From contig JAFPYX010000067.1 of assembly GCA_017417585.1 (NCBI GenBank), positions 1 to 64,000 on the forward strand: a DNA stretch of 64,000 nucleotides, in the 5' to 3' direction. The DNA is from Victivallales bacterium. Its GTDB lineage: Bacteria; Verrucomicrobiota; Lentisphaeria; Oligosphaerales; Oligosphaeraceae. Each line of letters begins with the position of its first letter. Within the stretch, counting starts at the first letter, position 1. Positions 50,586 through 59,282 of this stretch are shown piece after piece. The notes below the pieces were generated by a model. That model was not told the DNA's origin, searched no databases, and saw only the letters and a program-made list of their open reading frames with translations. The translations under genes were made by a program, and so were the position numbers.

Positions 50586-51578
50586 TCAGCGACTCGAATA
50601 GTTGGCGTAGAGCGTCTGGGACTCTACATCATAGAGAAAAGAATATCCTCCGAAGTTGGAGAAACGATAGTTGTAGGCTAGGAAGTTCTTTGGATATATC
50701 TCTTCTGCGGGGAAGAAATTCTCTTCGTGATTGGGATGAAATCGACACCAGGTGCGACTTATCCAATCTCCCTCCTTCTGGCCAGTTCGTGCATTGAGCT
50801 CGATGGATTCGGACTGGAAGACGTAGTCGTTTTTTTCGGCGAAGGCAAGCAGTTCCTCCTGGGTGCAGGTGCAGCGCAACTCTGCATCGTAGCCGAGAAA
50901 ATTACCGTTGTAATAAAATGTAATGTCTTTGGCACCATCGGGAACCATCGTGTCGGCAAGCCATTGGGCACCGCCACCGAATCGGGAGAATGGGGTTTCG
51001 GTTCGGGTTGCCCCACGAATGATGAATGTATGTGTCATATTCTGGAAGAGAAATATACCACAAAGGCTGATGAAGAGCAAAAGGCTTTGGAGACCACAGA
51101 CAAAGAAGAGCCTCAGGAGATGAGAGAAACGGTTGCGGTCTTTTCCGTCGGAATATTGGCGCGGGGCGAGCAGTCCCCAGACAAACACAATGACGACTGC
51201 AAGATAGGGAAGTAGAATCGGCCAAAATAGTAGCATATAGTTTGGCTTGAATATCATTAGCAGTATCAATAGAATAAGACTGCCAACTTGGCAAATCGCA
51301 AGCATTTTTGCCGCTCTAACAAAGCCGGTGTGCCAGCGCGGCGATTTCGGCGTGGTCCCTTCCGGCACAGCCGGCAGTCCGGCGGATTGGGCAATAAGCG
51401 CCCAGAGCAAGCCAGAGAGAGCGGTCAGGATAAGGAGAAAGAAAAGCATTGGGATGAGCTTGTTGGCTTCCTGTTTCAGCAACTTGTAGCTATTGGCATA
51501 ATATATGTCGCCGATTCGAAGTTTTTTTCTGAAACGACGTGGTCGATGGGGTTGTTGAATAATGCTTTTCGTCAACAT
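50586..51578 (-). CDS. Hypothetical membrane protein
   Basis: 330 aa as an open frame. Three transmembrane helices are visible (about 42-66, 90-140 as a pair, and 165-185), with a soluble C-terminal half that is beta-rich and holds no recognised motif. The first ~43 residues are basic and may not be translated; an ATG at 51449 would give a protein starting directly with the first helix (MLFFLLIL), although its SD is also poor. Its stop lies beside a region with no terminator. No family recognised. Confidence 0.55.
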   Translation of the reverse strand: MLTKSIIQQPHRPRRFRKKLRIGDIYYANSYKLLKQEANKLIPMLFFLLILTALSGLLWALIAQSAGLPAVPEGTTPKSPRWHTGFVRAAKMLAICQVGSLILLILLMIFKPNYMLLFWPILLPYLAVVIVFVWGLLAPRQYSDGKDRNRFSHLLRLFFVCGLQSLLLFISLCGIFLFQNMTHTFIIRGATRTETPFSRFGGGAQWLADTMVPDGAKDITFYYNGNFLGYDAELRCTCTQEELLAFAEKNDYVFQSESIELNARTGQKEGDWISRTWCRFHPNHEENFFPAEEIYPKNFLAYNYRFSNFGGYSFLYDVESQTLYANYSSR

Positions 51579-51594
51579 TGTTGCTTTTCTTCAA

Positions 51595-52566
51595 CTAGGT
51601 GGTGACATTGAAGGCCTTTGCCTTGAGATGCAGGATTTCCCGCGGATCCATCTTCGTGAAGCCAAAGCATTTCTTCCCCAGGTCTTTCAGGGAGGCGCCA
51701 ATCAAATAAAGTTCCTTGTCGTCGATGATGAGAAAGCGGTCGTGGAACGCCATGCTGGTTCTGACATCCAGCGTCGGGTACTGCGCGTTGAACTTCTCGA
51801 TGTCAGAGAGTGCAAGCTGGTTGCCTCGGCTGGAGGTCACGACCACGGCAGAGACGCCCGGGGCCTTTTTCGCCAACAAGTCGAGTGTGCCAGGTCCTAT
51901 CCAGTTGTCAATCAGCAGAAGTGAAACTCTGGCACGCCCGATCAACTTCTCCACTAGTGAGCAGGCATCCCACAGTTGACCGTCGTAGAAAACGCCTTGT
52001 GGCGGTGGGGCTTCCATGTTTAATCGGTTCAAGATTTCATTCACTTTCTCGTCTGTCGTAAGCTGGCGTTGCTCCACTTTTTCAAGTCGGCTAAATACTT
52101 GTGCATTCGCCAGGAGAAACTTTCTCATTGTGACAAAGGCATTGACAATACGAACAGACATCGCAACCGCAATCTCTGTTTTTAACAGCGATGCCAGCAT
52201 GACGATGCCGTGCTCGGTGAAAGCGTATGGACAATAGCGTAAACCGCCTCGTTTTGAGGTCACATTTTGTGACCTCAAAACAGAATCACCAGAATCTGTC
52301 GCGTGTTTTGAGGTCACATTTTGCAACCTCAAATTGGCAAAGTCATCTTTCGTCAATTGAAACATAAAACTGTCTGGGAAACGTCGTATGTTCCGTTTTA
52401 CGGCTTGGTTGAGTGCTTTTGTCGAAACTCCGTATAATTCTGCCAAATCACGGTCAAGAAGCACCTGAGTGCCGCGAATCGTCAATATACGATCCTGGAT
52501 CTCGGAAGCCACCATATTATACTCTTGAGACACAAGTAATTGTCCAGTATTGTCCACTGTTTTCAT
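51595..52566 (-). CDS. ORF6N (KilA-N-like) domain protein with C-terminal PLD-like domain
   Basis: 323 aa from the ATG at 52566, which has SD GGAGG; seven further codons upstream are ignored. Residues about 20-100 form the ORF6N DNA-binding domain (IRGTQVLLDRDLAELYGVSTKALNQAVKRN). The segment RYCPYAFTEHGIVMLASLL is also typical of the family. The C-terminus (FHDRFLIIDDKELYLIGASLKDLG) resembles a phospholipase-D-like HKD half-site with 'HDR', as in DUF1669-like or PLD-type helicase accessory domains; this is inference. A 54-bp internal duplication encodes two LRxQNVTSK peptides. ORF6N proteins are common in phages and mobile DNA. Confidence 0.86.
   Translation of the reverse strand: MKTVDNTGQLLVSQEYNMVASEIQDRILTIRGTQVLLDRDLAELYGVSTKALNQAVKRNIRRFPDSFMFQLTKDDFANLRLQNVTSKHATDSGDSVLRSQNVTSKRGGLRYCPYAFTEHGIVMLASLLKTEIAVAMSVRIVNAFVTMRKFLLANAQVFSRLEKVEQRQLTTDEKVNEILNRLNMEAPPPQGVFYDGQLWDACSLVEKLIGRARVSLLLIDNWIGPGTLDLLAKKAPGVSAVVVTSSRGNQLALSDIEKFNAQYPTLDVRTSMAFHDRFLIIDDKELYLIGASLKDLGKKCFGFTKMDPREILHLKAKAFNVTT
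52251..52333. repeat. Duplicated hairpin inside ORF6N gene
   Basis: A perfect 14-bp palindrome, GTTTTGAGGTCACA-TTT-TGTGACCTCAAAAC (52251-52281), is followed 54 bases later by a degenerate copy (52305-52333). The unit is 18 codons long, so the reading frame is kept. Confidence 0.8.
52538..52559 (-). repeat. Decamer repeat inside ORF6N gene
   Basis: ATTGTCCAGT is followed by ATTGTCCACT. The same ATTGTCCA decamer occurs in tandem inside the DUF2156 and helicase genes. Confidence 0.55.
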
Positions 52567-52895
52567 CGCCTCCTCCGTTTTTAACAATCTGCTGAAATCA
52601 TCCTACTTGGTTCTTCCAAGAAGGCCGTGATGATATCGCATTTCCACATTTCGCTCAATATAACCGACCATTGGGGATTTGCCTGAGTGACACGCTAAAA
52701 ATAATATATTTATCATTTTTATATTCAGATAGATAAATTCATATAAATTCCCATGAAATCAAGAGCAATGGCGACAAATACAGATACAGAGAATAGAGTT
52801 GTCGCTCCTCGATATCAGAAACGTTGTCTCGCCACAGGGGAAAATGTCTCTAGCGAGAACCCGCAAAAGATGATTTCCCTTGTACCCTTATTTCC
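52567..52895. other. Intergenic region, nothing recognised
   Basis: 329 AT-rich bases between holB and the ORF6N gene, both on the minus strand. Apart from the ORF6N SD no terminator, promoter or RNA could be supported. A 114-codon plus-strand frame that starts at 52753 is mainly an antisense shadow of holB. Confidence 0.5.
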
Positions 52896-53915
52896 CTACC
52901 CCTTTTTGCAGATTTGCAGGGCGAAGGCGGCCAAGTCAAGTTCTTCGGGGACGTTGGCCTTCAGGGCGCGAATAAAGGTCTGCACGGTTTCGTTGTCTTC
53001 CTCGGCCTCCTCGCGGGTAGGCGCGGCGCCTTGGGCGTACGGGAGGAACTCTGGCTGGGGCAAGGATGCCTCGGGGACGCCGACCGCCACGAGGTAGCGT
53101 TGCTGGAACCACGCCTGGAGCGTGTTCAGATAGGCCTCGCGAAGTCGCAGATACTCCGTGGCGATCTTGTTCTTCTTTTGTTCTTCAACCTGCTTGCGAA
53201 GGGACTTGTCCTCGGCGGCCAGGTCGTCCCACTGTGGGTCCCAGTTTGTCTTGACGGTCTCTTCCGCCTTTGCTTGGAGTCCTCCGAAGAGTTCCTGAAG
53301 GGCGTTGATGGCACGCAGTGCGACGCGGGTGCCGGCATTGCGGTGCAAAGTCGCCAAAGTCTCCAGGTATTCCTTGGGAACCAAGTCATTATAGTTGAAT
53401 TTATTGTTGAGTAAGAGGACCTTCTGGCAACGGGAATGGATGGTAGGCAGCAGCAACTGCGGGCGTGTGGTGAGAAGCAGCAGCATTACGTCGCGCGGCG
53501 GCTCTTCGAGGGTCTTGAGGAAGGCGTTGGCGGCTTCTGTTTTCATGCAGTCAGCCTCCACGATTAAGCCGATCTTCAGCATGCCCTCTGGAACTGCGAG
53601 GATGATCTTGCGCTCGAACTCGTGCATCGCGTCCACGGGGATGATTCGTGACTTGGACTCCGGAGCGAGGCGTAATAGTTCGGAGTAGTTGCCGTCCTGC
53701 AAGAGCGTGCAGTTTCGACAGTGTCCGCAAGGCATGCCGTCGGGCTGCGGGGAGGTGCAGGCGGCGGTCTGCGCCCAGCCGATGGCGAAGCGCTCCAGCT
53801 GTTCGGTCGAGTCGCCAATCAGCAGATACGCCTGGCCGGTGCGGCCATGGAGTTTCGCCTTGGCCAGCGCATGTGCAGCTTGCGGAAATTCAGATGACCA
53901 AGTGGTGGTGCTCAT
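52896..53915 (-). CDS. holB: DNA polymerase III subunit delta'
   Basis: 339 aa. The AAA+ clamp-loader fold is seen, with a zinc-ribbon Cys53-x9-Cys63-x2-Cys66-x2-Cys69 (CTSPQPDGMPCGHCRNC), and the sensor and SRC-like region PTIHSRCQKV. The P-loop position reads GDSTEQ, the usual degenerate form in delta'. It loads the sliding clamp as part of the clamp-loader complex. Its start overlaps the tmk stop by four bases (ATGA), so the two are translationally coupled, a common tmk-holB order. A divergent C-terminus may reflect weak conservation. Confidence 0.92.
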   Translation of the reverse strand: MSTTTWSSEFPQAAHALAKAKLHGRTGQAYLLIGDSTEQLERFAIGWAQTAACTSPQPDGMPCGHCRNCTLLQDGNYSELLRLAPESKSRIIPVDAMHEFERKIILAVPEGMLKIGLIVEADCMKTEAANAFLKTLEEPPRDVMLLLLTTRPQLLLPTIHSRCQKVLLLNNKFNYNDLVPKEYLETLATLHRNAGTRVALRAINALQELFGGLQAKAEETVKTNWDPQWDDLAAEDKSLRKQVEEQKKNKIATEYLRLREAYLNTLQAWFQQRYLVAVGVPEASLPQPEFLPYAQGAAPTREEAEEDNETVQTFIRALKANVPEELDLAAFALQICKKG

Positions 53916-54559
53916 GATTCAAGGCGAGGAAGGCGTTTCTGCACGATTTTCCAGATCTGCTCGTCGAGTTCTTCCACGGAGTGCGTGGCATCGAGTGTCA
54001 CAATGCGTTCGGGGTTCCCGGCGGCCAGTTCCAGGAAACCCTTGCGGACCTTCTCGTAGAAGTTGCGGCTTTCGATTTCGAAGCGGTCCACCTCTGCCTG
54101 TGTGGTGTCAAGCACCTTTCCGAGACGTTTGAAGCTCTCCTCCACCGTGAGGTCGAGGAAGATGGTCAGGTCAGGCCAGCGGTTTCCGACGGCGTAGGCG
54201 TTGAGTTGCCGGATGAACTCCAGGTCCATGCCGCGCGCATAGCCCTGGTAGGCGGTGGTGGAGTCCGCGAAACGGTCGCAGAGCACGATGTGCCCTGCAT
54301 CCAGTTCCGGCCAGAGGCGCCCGCGCAGAAGTTGTGCGCGGCTGGCGGAGAAGAGTAGTAGCTCCGCCTCGTCCACCAGCCGCTCGGATTGCTTTTTCAT
54401 CAGGAGCTGGCGGATCTCCTCGCAGAGCGCGGTTCCGCCGGGTTCGCGGGTGGCGGTTACGGTGTAGCCGAGGCGTTCCAGCCGCTGGGCCAGCCGTGCG
54501 ATCTGTGTGGTCTTTCCGGCCTTGTCCAGCCCCTCGAATGTAATGAATAGACCAGTCAT
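53912..54559 (-). CDS. tmk: Thymidylate kinase
   Basis: 215 aa. The P-loop FEGLDKAGKTT is at residues 8-18, and the DRF and AYQGYARG motifs identify dTMP kinase. It phosphorylates dTMP to dTDP. Its stop overlaps holB by four bases. The helicase-nuclease gene ends only six bases before its ATG, so tmk and holB are probably transcribed from the promoter of the TPR-helicase genes. Confidence 0.97.
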   Translation of the reverse strand: MTGLFITFEGLDKAGKTTQIARLAQRLERLGYTVTATREPGGTALCEEIRQLLMKKQSERLVDEAELLLFSASRAQLLRGRLWPELDAGHIVLCDRFADSTTAYQGYARGMDLEFIRQLNAYAVGNRWPDLTIFLDLTVEESFKRLGKVLDTTQAEVDRFEIESRNFYEKVRKGFLELAAGNPERIVTLDATHSVEELDEQIWKIVQKRLPRLES

Positions 54560-54565
54560 ATTAAA

Positions 54566-57500
54566 TTAGTTATGAATTGTATTGCCAGCTGCCAGGTCGA
54601 AGCGCTTGCGGAGGGCTGGGGTGCAGGAGGGGAAGCCGAAGAGCCGGGCGGTCTCGCGGGCGACGATGTCCTGCGTGGCATCAGGGAAGTCACGCAAGAT
54701 GCTTAGTGCCGCGTTGTGGATTTCGACATCGGGGATTTCATCAAAGGCACGGCGCTCTTCGGGAGTGGCGGGTACACGGAAATCCCGATATTCCTGCGGA
54801 TTAATGCCTTCTGGCCAATAGACCGAATTGCCGGAGGCATCAGTGGTGGTGCGGGGCTTGGCGACTTCGATGGCAGACTGGATGGCATCCTGCACCTTTG
54901 GGGTGTTTCGGGCGATTTTCCATGCGGAACGGAGTCGTCGCGCAAGCAAAACATGGGTAACGGGCCCCTCGGCTGCGATGACCTCCTTGACTTGCCGTAC
55001 CAATTCAGTATGGCAACGCGTGCTAACGCCGAACTCCTCCAGCGGGCACTTGGTCTTGAGGGGAGTAGGTACAGGATACAAGGTACAAGGTGTAGAGGTA
55101 GGCTGGCTAGGCTGGTTGGCTTGACTAGGCTGACTAGGCTGACTAACCTGACTAGTCTGGCTAGGCCTACTAGATTGGCTGGAACTGCTGGAACTATTAG
55201 GATTTATCGCCTGTTCCAGTGCGTCCAGGAGCGCTTGTTCGGCGGCGGGACGGTCGAGTCGCCATTCGGTGGACCAAGCGTGGGCGAGATGCCAGCCGAG
55301 ACCTTTGAGGACACCGGTGCGGGTGCTTTCGCGGTCGCGGCATGTGTAGTCGCGGGCGGAACGTTGCCCGTCGCAGAGGATTCCCAGCAGGTATTCTCCG
55401 GGCTTTTCGGGGTGCTTGACAGCCAGGTCGATGCGGAAGGAGGAGCAACCGACATTTCGGTCGGTCTCGTAGCCTTTTGAGGCAAGGAACTTTGCGATGA
55501 TCTCCTGGAGGGTGTCGGCGGCCTGGTCCTGCGCGAGCTTGGGTGCGGTCGCGGCGGCGCCGCGTTCGGCGTAGGCGAGGAATTCGCGCAGGTCGCTGGC
55601 GCCTTTGGCGGAGGTGCGCGAGAGGTCGATCTGCGTGGCGTGGATGGAACTGAAGACCACCACGCGGTGCTTGGCGCGGGTGATGGCGACATTCAGGCGT
55701 CGCTCGCCACCCACGCGATTGAGCGGTCCGAAGTTCATGTAGAGCTTGCCGTCTGCGTCTGGGGCATAGCCCACGGAGAAGAGAATCACATCCCGCTCGT
55801 CGCCCTGGACATTTTCGAGATTCTTGACGAAGAATGGCTCCGGGAGGCTGTCGCTGAAGTATTCCTCGAATTGCGGGTGGTCGGCGCGGAACTGCTCGAA
55901 GCGGTCCTGGATGAGTTCGCACTGCGCGATGTTGAAGGTCACGATGCCGATGGAGCGCTTCGCCTGTGCGGGGTCGGCGAGCATCTGGGCGACGTAGGCG
56001 ACGATGGCATCCGCCTCGGCGGAGTTGGTGCGGGTTCGACGGTCGAGAATCGCATCGGGCACGAATTGGAAATGCACGCCGAGCAAGGGCGAGTTCTTGG
56101 CAGCGGGGAAGGTGTTGAGCTTGTTGTCGTAGTAGTGTTGGTTGCTGAAGGCGATGAGTGACTCGTGGCGTGAGCGGTAGTGCCAGTTGAGGTGGCAGGA
56201 GTGCACGCCGGCGGTGAGGCATTCGTCCAGGATGCTGTCGAGTTCCTCGACGGCCTCGTCGTCTTCCTCTATCGTATCGGTGTTGGTCTTCTGGAAGAAC
56301 TGTGTCGGGGGCATCTGCTTCTGGTCGCCGACGCAAATGAACTGTTTTCCGCGGGCGATGGCACCGATGGCATCGGCGGTGGGGATTTGCGAGGCCTCGT
56401 CAAAGACCACCAGGTCGAAGGCATTCATGTCGGGCGGAAGGTACTGCGCCACGGAAAGCGGGCTCATCAAGAAGCATGGCTTCAGGCTGCCGAGGATGGG
56501 CGCGACATTCTGGAGGATGGTGCGGACCGGCTTGATGCGCGACTTCTTCTCGCACTCGCGCTTCAGGAAGCCCAGTGCAGTGCCGGCGGGGCATTCGCTT
56601 CCGCGCCGTGCGGGAAGGCGCGCGGAGATGCGTGCGACCGCAAGCTTGGCGGAGAGCGCCATGTAGTCCGCGTCGAGCTTGCAGAACTGCTCGATACGGT
56701 GTTCGTGGCGGGTGCCGATGAAATCTGCCAATGTTGGTTCTGCGGAGAGAATCTGCTTGAGCATCACCGCCTCCAGCTTGCGGCGGAAGACCGCGAGGAG
56801 TTCGACGGGAGGGAAGAGACCTTGTTCCAATGCGTCCAAGAAAGGCGTCAGGCCATCAGCGTCGGCGCTTTCACGGCTCTGCCGCCAGACGCGATAGGCA
56901 CGCAGCGAGGCGAGGTTCTCGGCGGCATCGGCGAGACAGATCGAGAACTCCTCCAGACTGGTCGAGAAGGTCGGCGGAGCCTCCATGGAGGAGGTTCGCT
57001 GAATCTCCTGGAGCGACTGGTTGAAGACCGACATCGCATTCATGAAGTCGTTGGCGCGCGGAAGAGCGTCCGGGAGGCACTCTGGGATGGTGGCAAGCTG
57101 TGTGTCATCCTGTGGACCATATAGGTCAATAAGCGCACCGATAATTTGCGAGGCATCCTCCAGTTGTTTCTCCAGGGTATTCCAGTTCGGCGTGGAATCC
57201 AGCCAACTGGGATTGCCAAGAAGTTCTCCAAAATGTCGGAAGCCATTTTCGTGCTGAGAGGTGAGCGTCTGGAATTCCTGAATGAGCGGGAGGTCGCGAG
57301 CAAGGTCGGCGGCGGATGGGCGCGGAGCGACGGGTTGGCGGTAGCGCATCAGCGCTTTGCCCAATGAGCGGTTTGCGAAGAAGCGAGCCACGAAGAACTT
57401 GGCGTTGTTGGCCTTGAGTGTCTGTTGCGTGGCGGCGACTGGCACGGCAGAAAGTTGGTCTGGTAGCCAGGAGGATAGCTTTGAACGCAGTTCGCAATAG

Positions 57501-59278
57501 CGCTTGGCGTGGTCAAACGTGGCGCGCAGGGCATCCCGCTGATTTGCCACCTCGTTGCACAACAAGCCAGAGGGCAGGGCAGAGAGGCGTGGAAGACGGT
57601 CTGCCAGAGTTGTGCGCACGGCGAGTTTCGCCTGGTCGCTGGCGGCCTGCTCGTAGCCCAGCGAGAGGTCGAACCCCTGAAGCGCGTCCTGAAGTTGGCC
57701 AGCGCATTCCTGAGAGTGCAAAATTGTCGCTTGAAGTCTAGAATTGTCCAATTTTGTCCAATCTAGATTTGTTGCAAAGAGGCGGAGCTTGTGGCAGAGT
57801 TCGGGGGTGACGGCGGCGAAGCCGTCTTGTGCAGCCTTTAGTGCCTCGTCGAGTTGTGCGCGTTCTTCAGCGGTCTGTGCGAGGAGGTTGTCGCATCCCC
57901 ATGCGATTTGGGCTTCGGGGCCGGGTTCGAGGGTTTCCGCAAGGCATTGGAATGCGGAGATGCCATTGGGGTATCTGTGATGGAGCAGTCGGATGTATCC
58001 GTTGAGGGCGTCGCGCTGTGCGGAGAGGTCCTTGACCAGGGTCTGCCAGTTTTGCGGTTCGGGGGCGGTTGCCAGGTCGAGCGCCTCGCGGAATTGCGCC
58101 AGCACCTCGGCCTTGCCCGCCTTGTTCGAGTGCAATTCCAGACAGAAGGGCTTCATCCCCAATTTGTTCAGGCGGTTCTGGACAACTTCGAGCGCGGCCT
58201 TCTTTTCGGAGACGAAGAGCACACGGCGTCCCAAAGTGAGGTTGTGGCAGATGAGATTCGCGATGGACTGGGATTTGCCGGTGCCGGGCGGTCCGTGCAA
58301 AACGAAGGTCTTGCCCAAGGCGGAGTAGAGGATCGCAGTCAACTGAGAGGCGTCCGCCGCCAGTGGGCAGCAGAGCTTGTCCAGTTCGGCATGGGATTCG
58401 ACCTCTTCGGGCGGGAAGACTTCGATTTGGTCGTCATAGACGCCGGAGAGCCCTTGTACCAGATGGTGAACCAGCGGTTGTTTTTCCAATTCTGCGGAAC
58501 GATTATTTAAATCATTCCACATTAAGAATTTAGAGAAAGAAAGCCGGGCGACATAAAGCGTCTCGATGACTTCGCATTCCGGAAGCCCTGCTACAGCCTG
58601 CCGCACCTGGTCGAAGACTTCCTTGAGATTCACGCCGTGTTCGTCTGCAGGCAGTTCCTCCCACTGCGGCAATTTGATTTGGAAGTCGCGTTTGAGGAGT
58701 TCGACGAGGGTCTGGTTGAAGATGGTGTCGTCGTCATATCGGGTGATGGTGAATCCGGCTTGCACGGATTTACGTGCGAGGGTGACAGGCTCCAGCACCA
58801 GCGGGGCATAGCGTCGTACCTTGTCGCCTTTGGGCTTCCACGCCAATGCGCCGAAGGCGGCGAAGATGGTGTGGACATCGCCTTCCTCCTGGTCGAGCCG
58901 CCCCTTACGTAGAAGTTCCAGCAACTTTCGACTGAGTTCCTTGGCAGGGCGTTCCGAATAGAGGGTGGCGGCCTTTTTCGCTTTGTCAATCGCCTCGGTG
59001 TAGCTTTTCTGGCGTTCAGCGGGGGGGAGTTTTTCGGTGGCCTGGAAGTCTTCGGGACCAAGCAGGTTCTCTAGCGAGTCCAAAGCAAAGGTGGTACCGC
59101 TTTGGAGACGATCCTCCACTTCGCATAGAGGCCCCCCCTTGAGCTGGATGGCCTGGAGACCGTCCCGCAGATTCAGCAGGTGGTTGCGCAACGAGAGGTC
59201 GAGAAGCTGCTGCTTCCAGCGTTCCATGCGTGCGCTGGTGCCATTGGCAACTGTGGTGGTGTCGTGCGTTGTTTCCAT
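54566..59278 (-). CDS. Large SF1 helicase-nuclease (DUF4011/AAA/MTES_1575-type/DUF3320)
   Basis: 1570 aa. Residues about 15-60 match DUF4011 (RMERWKQQLLDLSLRNHLLNL). Walker A HGPPGTGKSQSIANL is near 326-340, and Walker B VVFDEASQIPTADA near 957-970. The C-terminal helicase half includes NVQGDERDVILFSVGYAPDA. A Vsr-like endonuclease of the MTES_1575 type spans about 1262-1350 (RIDLAV, GILCDG and WSTEW). A low-complexity Ser/Gln/Pro linker at about 1360-1400 separates it from a DUF3320-like C-terminal domain (about 1440-1570). Related proteins are often found in defence islands, but here it lies in the operon TPR-helicase-tmk-holB. Function (phage defence, repair or replication) is not established. 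Confidence 0.9.
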   Translation of the reverse strand: METTHDTTTVANGTSARMERWKQQLLDLSLRNHLLNLRDGLQAIQLKGGPLCEVEDRLQSGTTFALDSLENLLGPEDFQATEKLPPAERQKSYTEAIDKAKKAATLYSERPAKELSRKLLELLRKGRLDQEEGDVHTIFAAFGALAWKPKGDKVRRYAPLVLEPVTLARKSVQAGFTITRYDDDTIFNQTLVELLKRDFQIKLPQWEELPADEHGVNLKEVFDQVRQAVAGLPECEVIETLYVARLSFSKFLMWNDLNNRSAELEKQPLVHHLVQGLSGVYDDQIEVFPPEEVESHAELDKLCCPLAADASQLTAILYSALGKTFVLHGPPGTGKSQSIANLICHNLTLGRRVLFVSEKKAALEVVQNRLNKLGMKPFCLELHSNKAGKAEVLAQFREALDLATAPEPQNWQTLVKDLSAQRDALNGYIRLLHHRYPNGISAFQCLAETLEPGPEAQIAWGCDNLLAQTAEERAQLDEALKAAQDGFAAVTPELCHKLRLFATNLDWTKLDNSRLQATILHSQECAGQLQDALQGFDLSLGYEQAASDQAKLAVRTTLADRLPRLSALPSGLLCNEVANQRDALRATFDHAKRYCELRSKLSSWLPDQLSAVPVAATQQTLKANNAKFFVARFFANRSLGKALMRYRQPVAPRPSAADLARDLPLIQEFQTLTSQHENGFRHFGELLGNPSWLDSTPNWNTLEKQLEDASQIIGALIDLYGPQDDTQLATIPECLPDALPRANDFMNAMSVFNQSLQEIQRTSSMEAPPTFSTSLEEFSICLADAAENLASLRAYRVWRQSRESADADGLTPFLDALEQGLFPPVELLAVFRRKLEAVMLKQILSAEPTLADFIGTRHEHRIEQFCKLDADYMALSAKLAVARISARLPARRGSECPAGTALGFLKRECEKKSRIKPVRTILQNVAPILGSLKPCFLMSPLSVAQYLPPDMNAFDLVVFDEASQIPTADAIGAIARGKQFICVGDQKQMPPTQFFQKTNTDTIEEDDEAVEELDSILDECLTAGVHSCHLNWHYRSRHESLIAFSNQHYYDNKLNTFPAAKNSPLLGVHFQFVPDAILDRRTRTNSAEADAIVAYVAQMLADPAQAKRSIGIVTFNIAQCELIQDRFEQFRADHPQFEEYFSDSLPEPFFVKNLENVQGDERDVILFSVGYAPDADGKLYMNFGPLNRVGGERRLNVAITRAKHRVVVFSSIHATQIDLSRTSAKGASDLREFLAYAERGAAATAPKLAQDQAADTLQEIIAKFLASKGYETDRNVGCSSFRIDLAVKHPEKPGEYLLGILCDGQRSARDYTCRDRESTRTGVLKGLGWHLAHAWSTEWRLDRPAAEQALLDALEQAINPNSSSSSSQSSRPSQTSQVSQPSQPSQANQPSQPTSTPCTLYPVPTPLKTKCPLEEFGVSTRCHTELVRQVKEVIAAEGPVTHVLLARRLRSAWKIARNTPKVQDAIQSAIEVAKPRTTTDASGNSVYWPEGINPQEYRDFRVPATPEERRAFDEIPDVEIHNAALSILRDFPDATQDIVARETARLFGFPSCTPALRKRFDLAAGNTIHN
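55067..55094. repeat. Heptamer repeat inside helicase gene
   Basis: AGGTACA, GGATACA, AGGTACA and AGGTGTA follow one another. The 21-base unit (three heptamers) keeps the frame and encodes part of the flexible linker. The same unit AGGTACA occurs after truA. Confidence 0.75.
55100..55190. repeat. CTAG nonamer repeat inside helicase gene
   Basis: Nine-base units such as GACTAGGCT, mostly with a CTAG core, run through the linker. On the coding strand they read CAGCCTAGT, giving Ser/Gln/Pro triplets. The unit resembles the intergenic CTAGCCGAT array upstream of obg. Confidence 0.75.
57741..57760. repeat. Decamer repeat inside helicase gene
   Basis: GAATTGTCCA followed by ATTTTGTCCA, flanked by CTAGA words on both sides. 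It is a third occurrence of the ATTGTCCA-type decamer in coding DNA of the window. Confidence 0.5.
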
Positions 59279-59282
59279 GACG

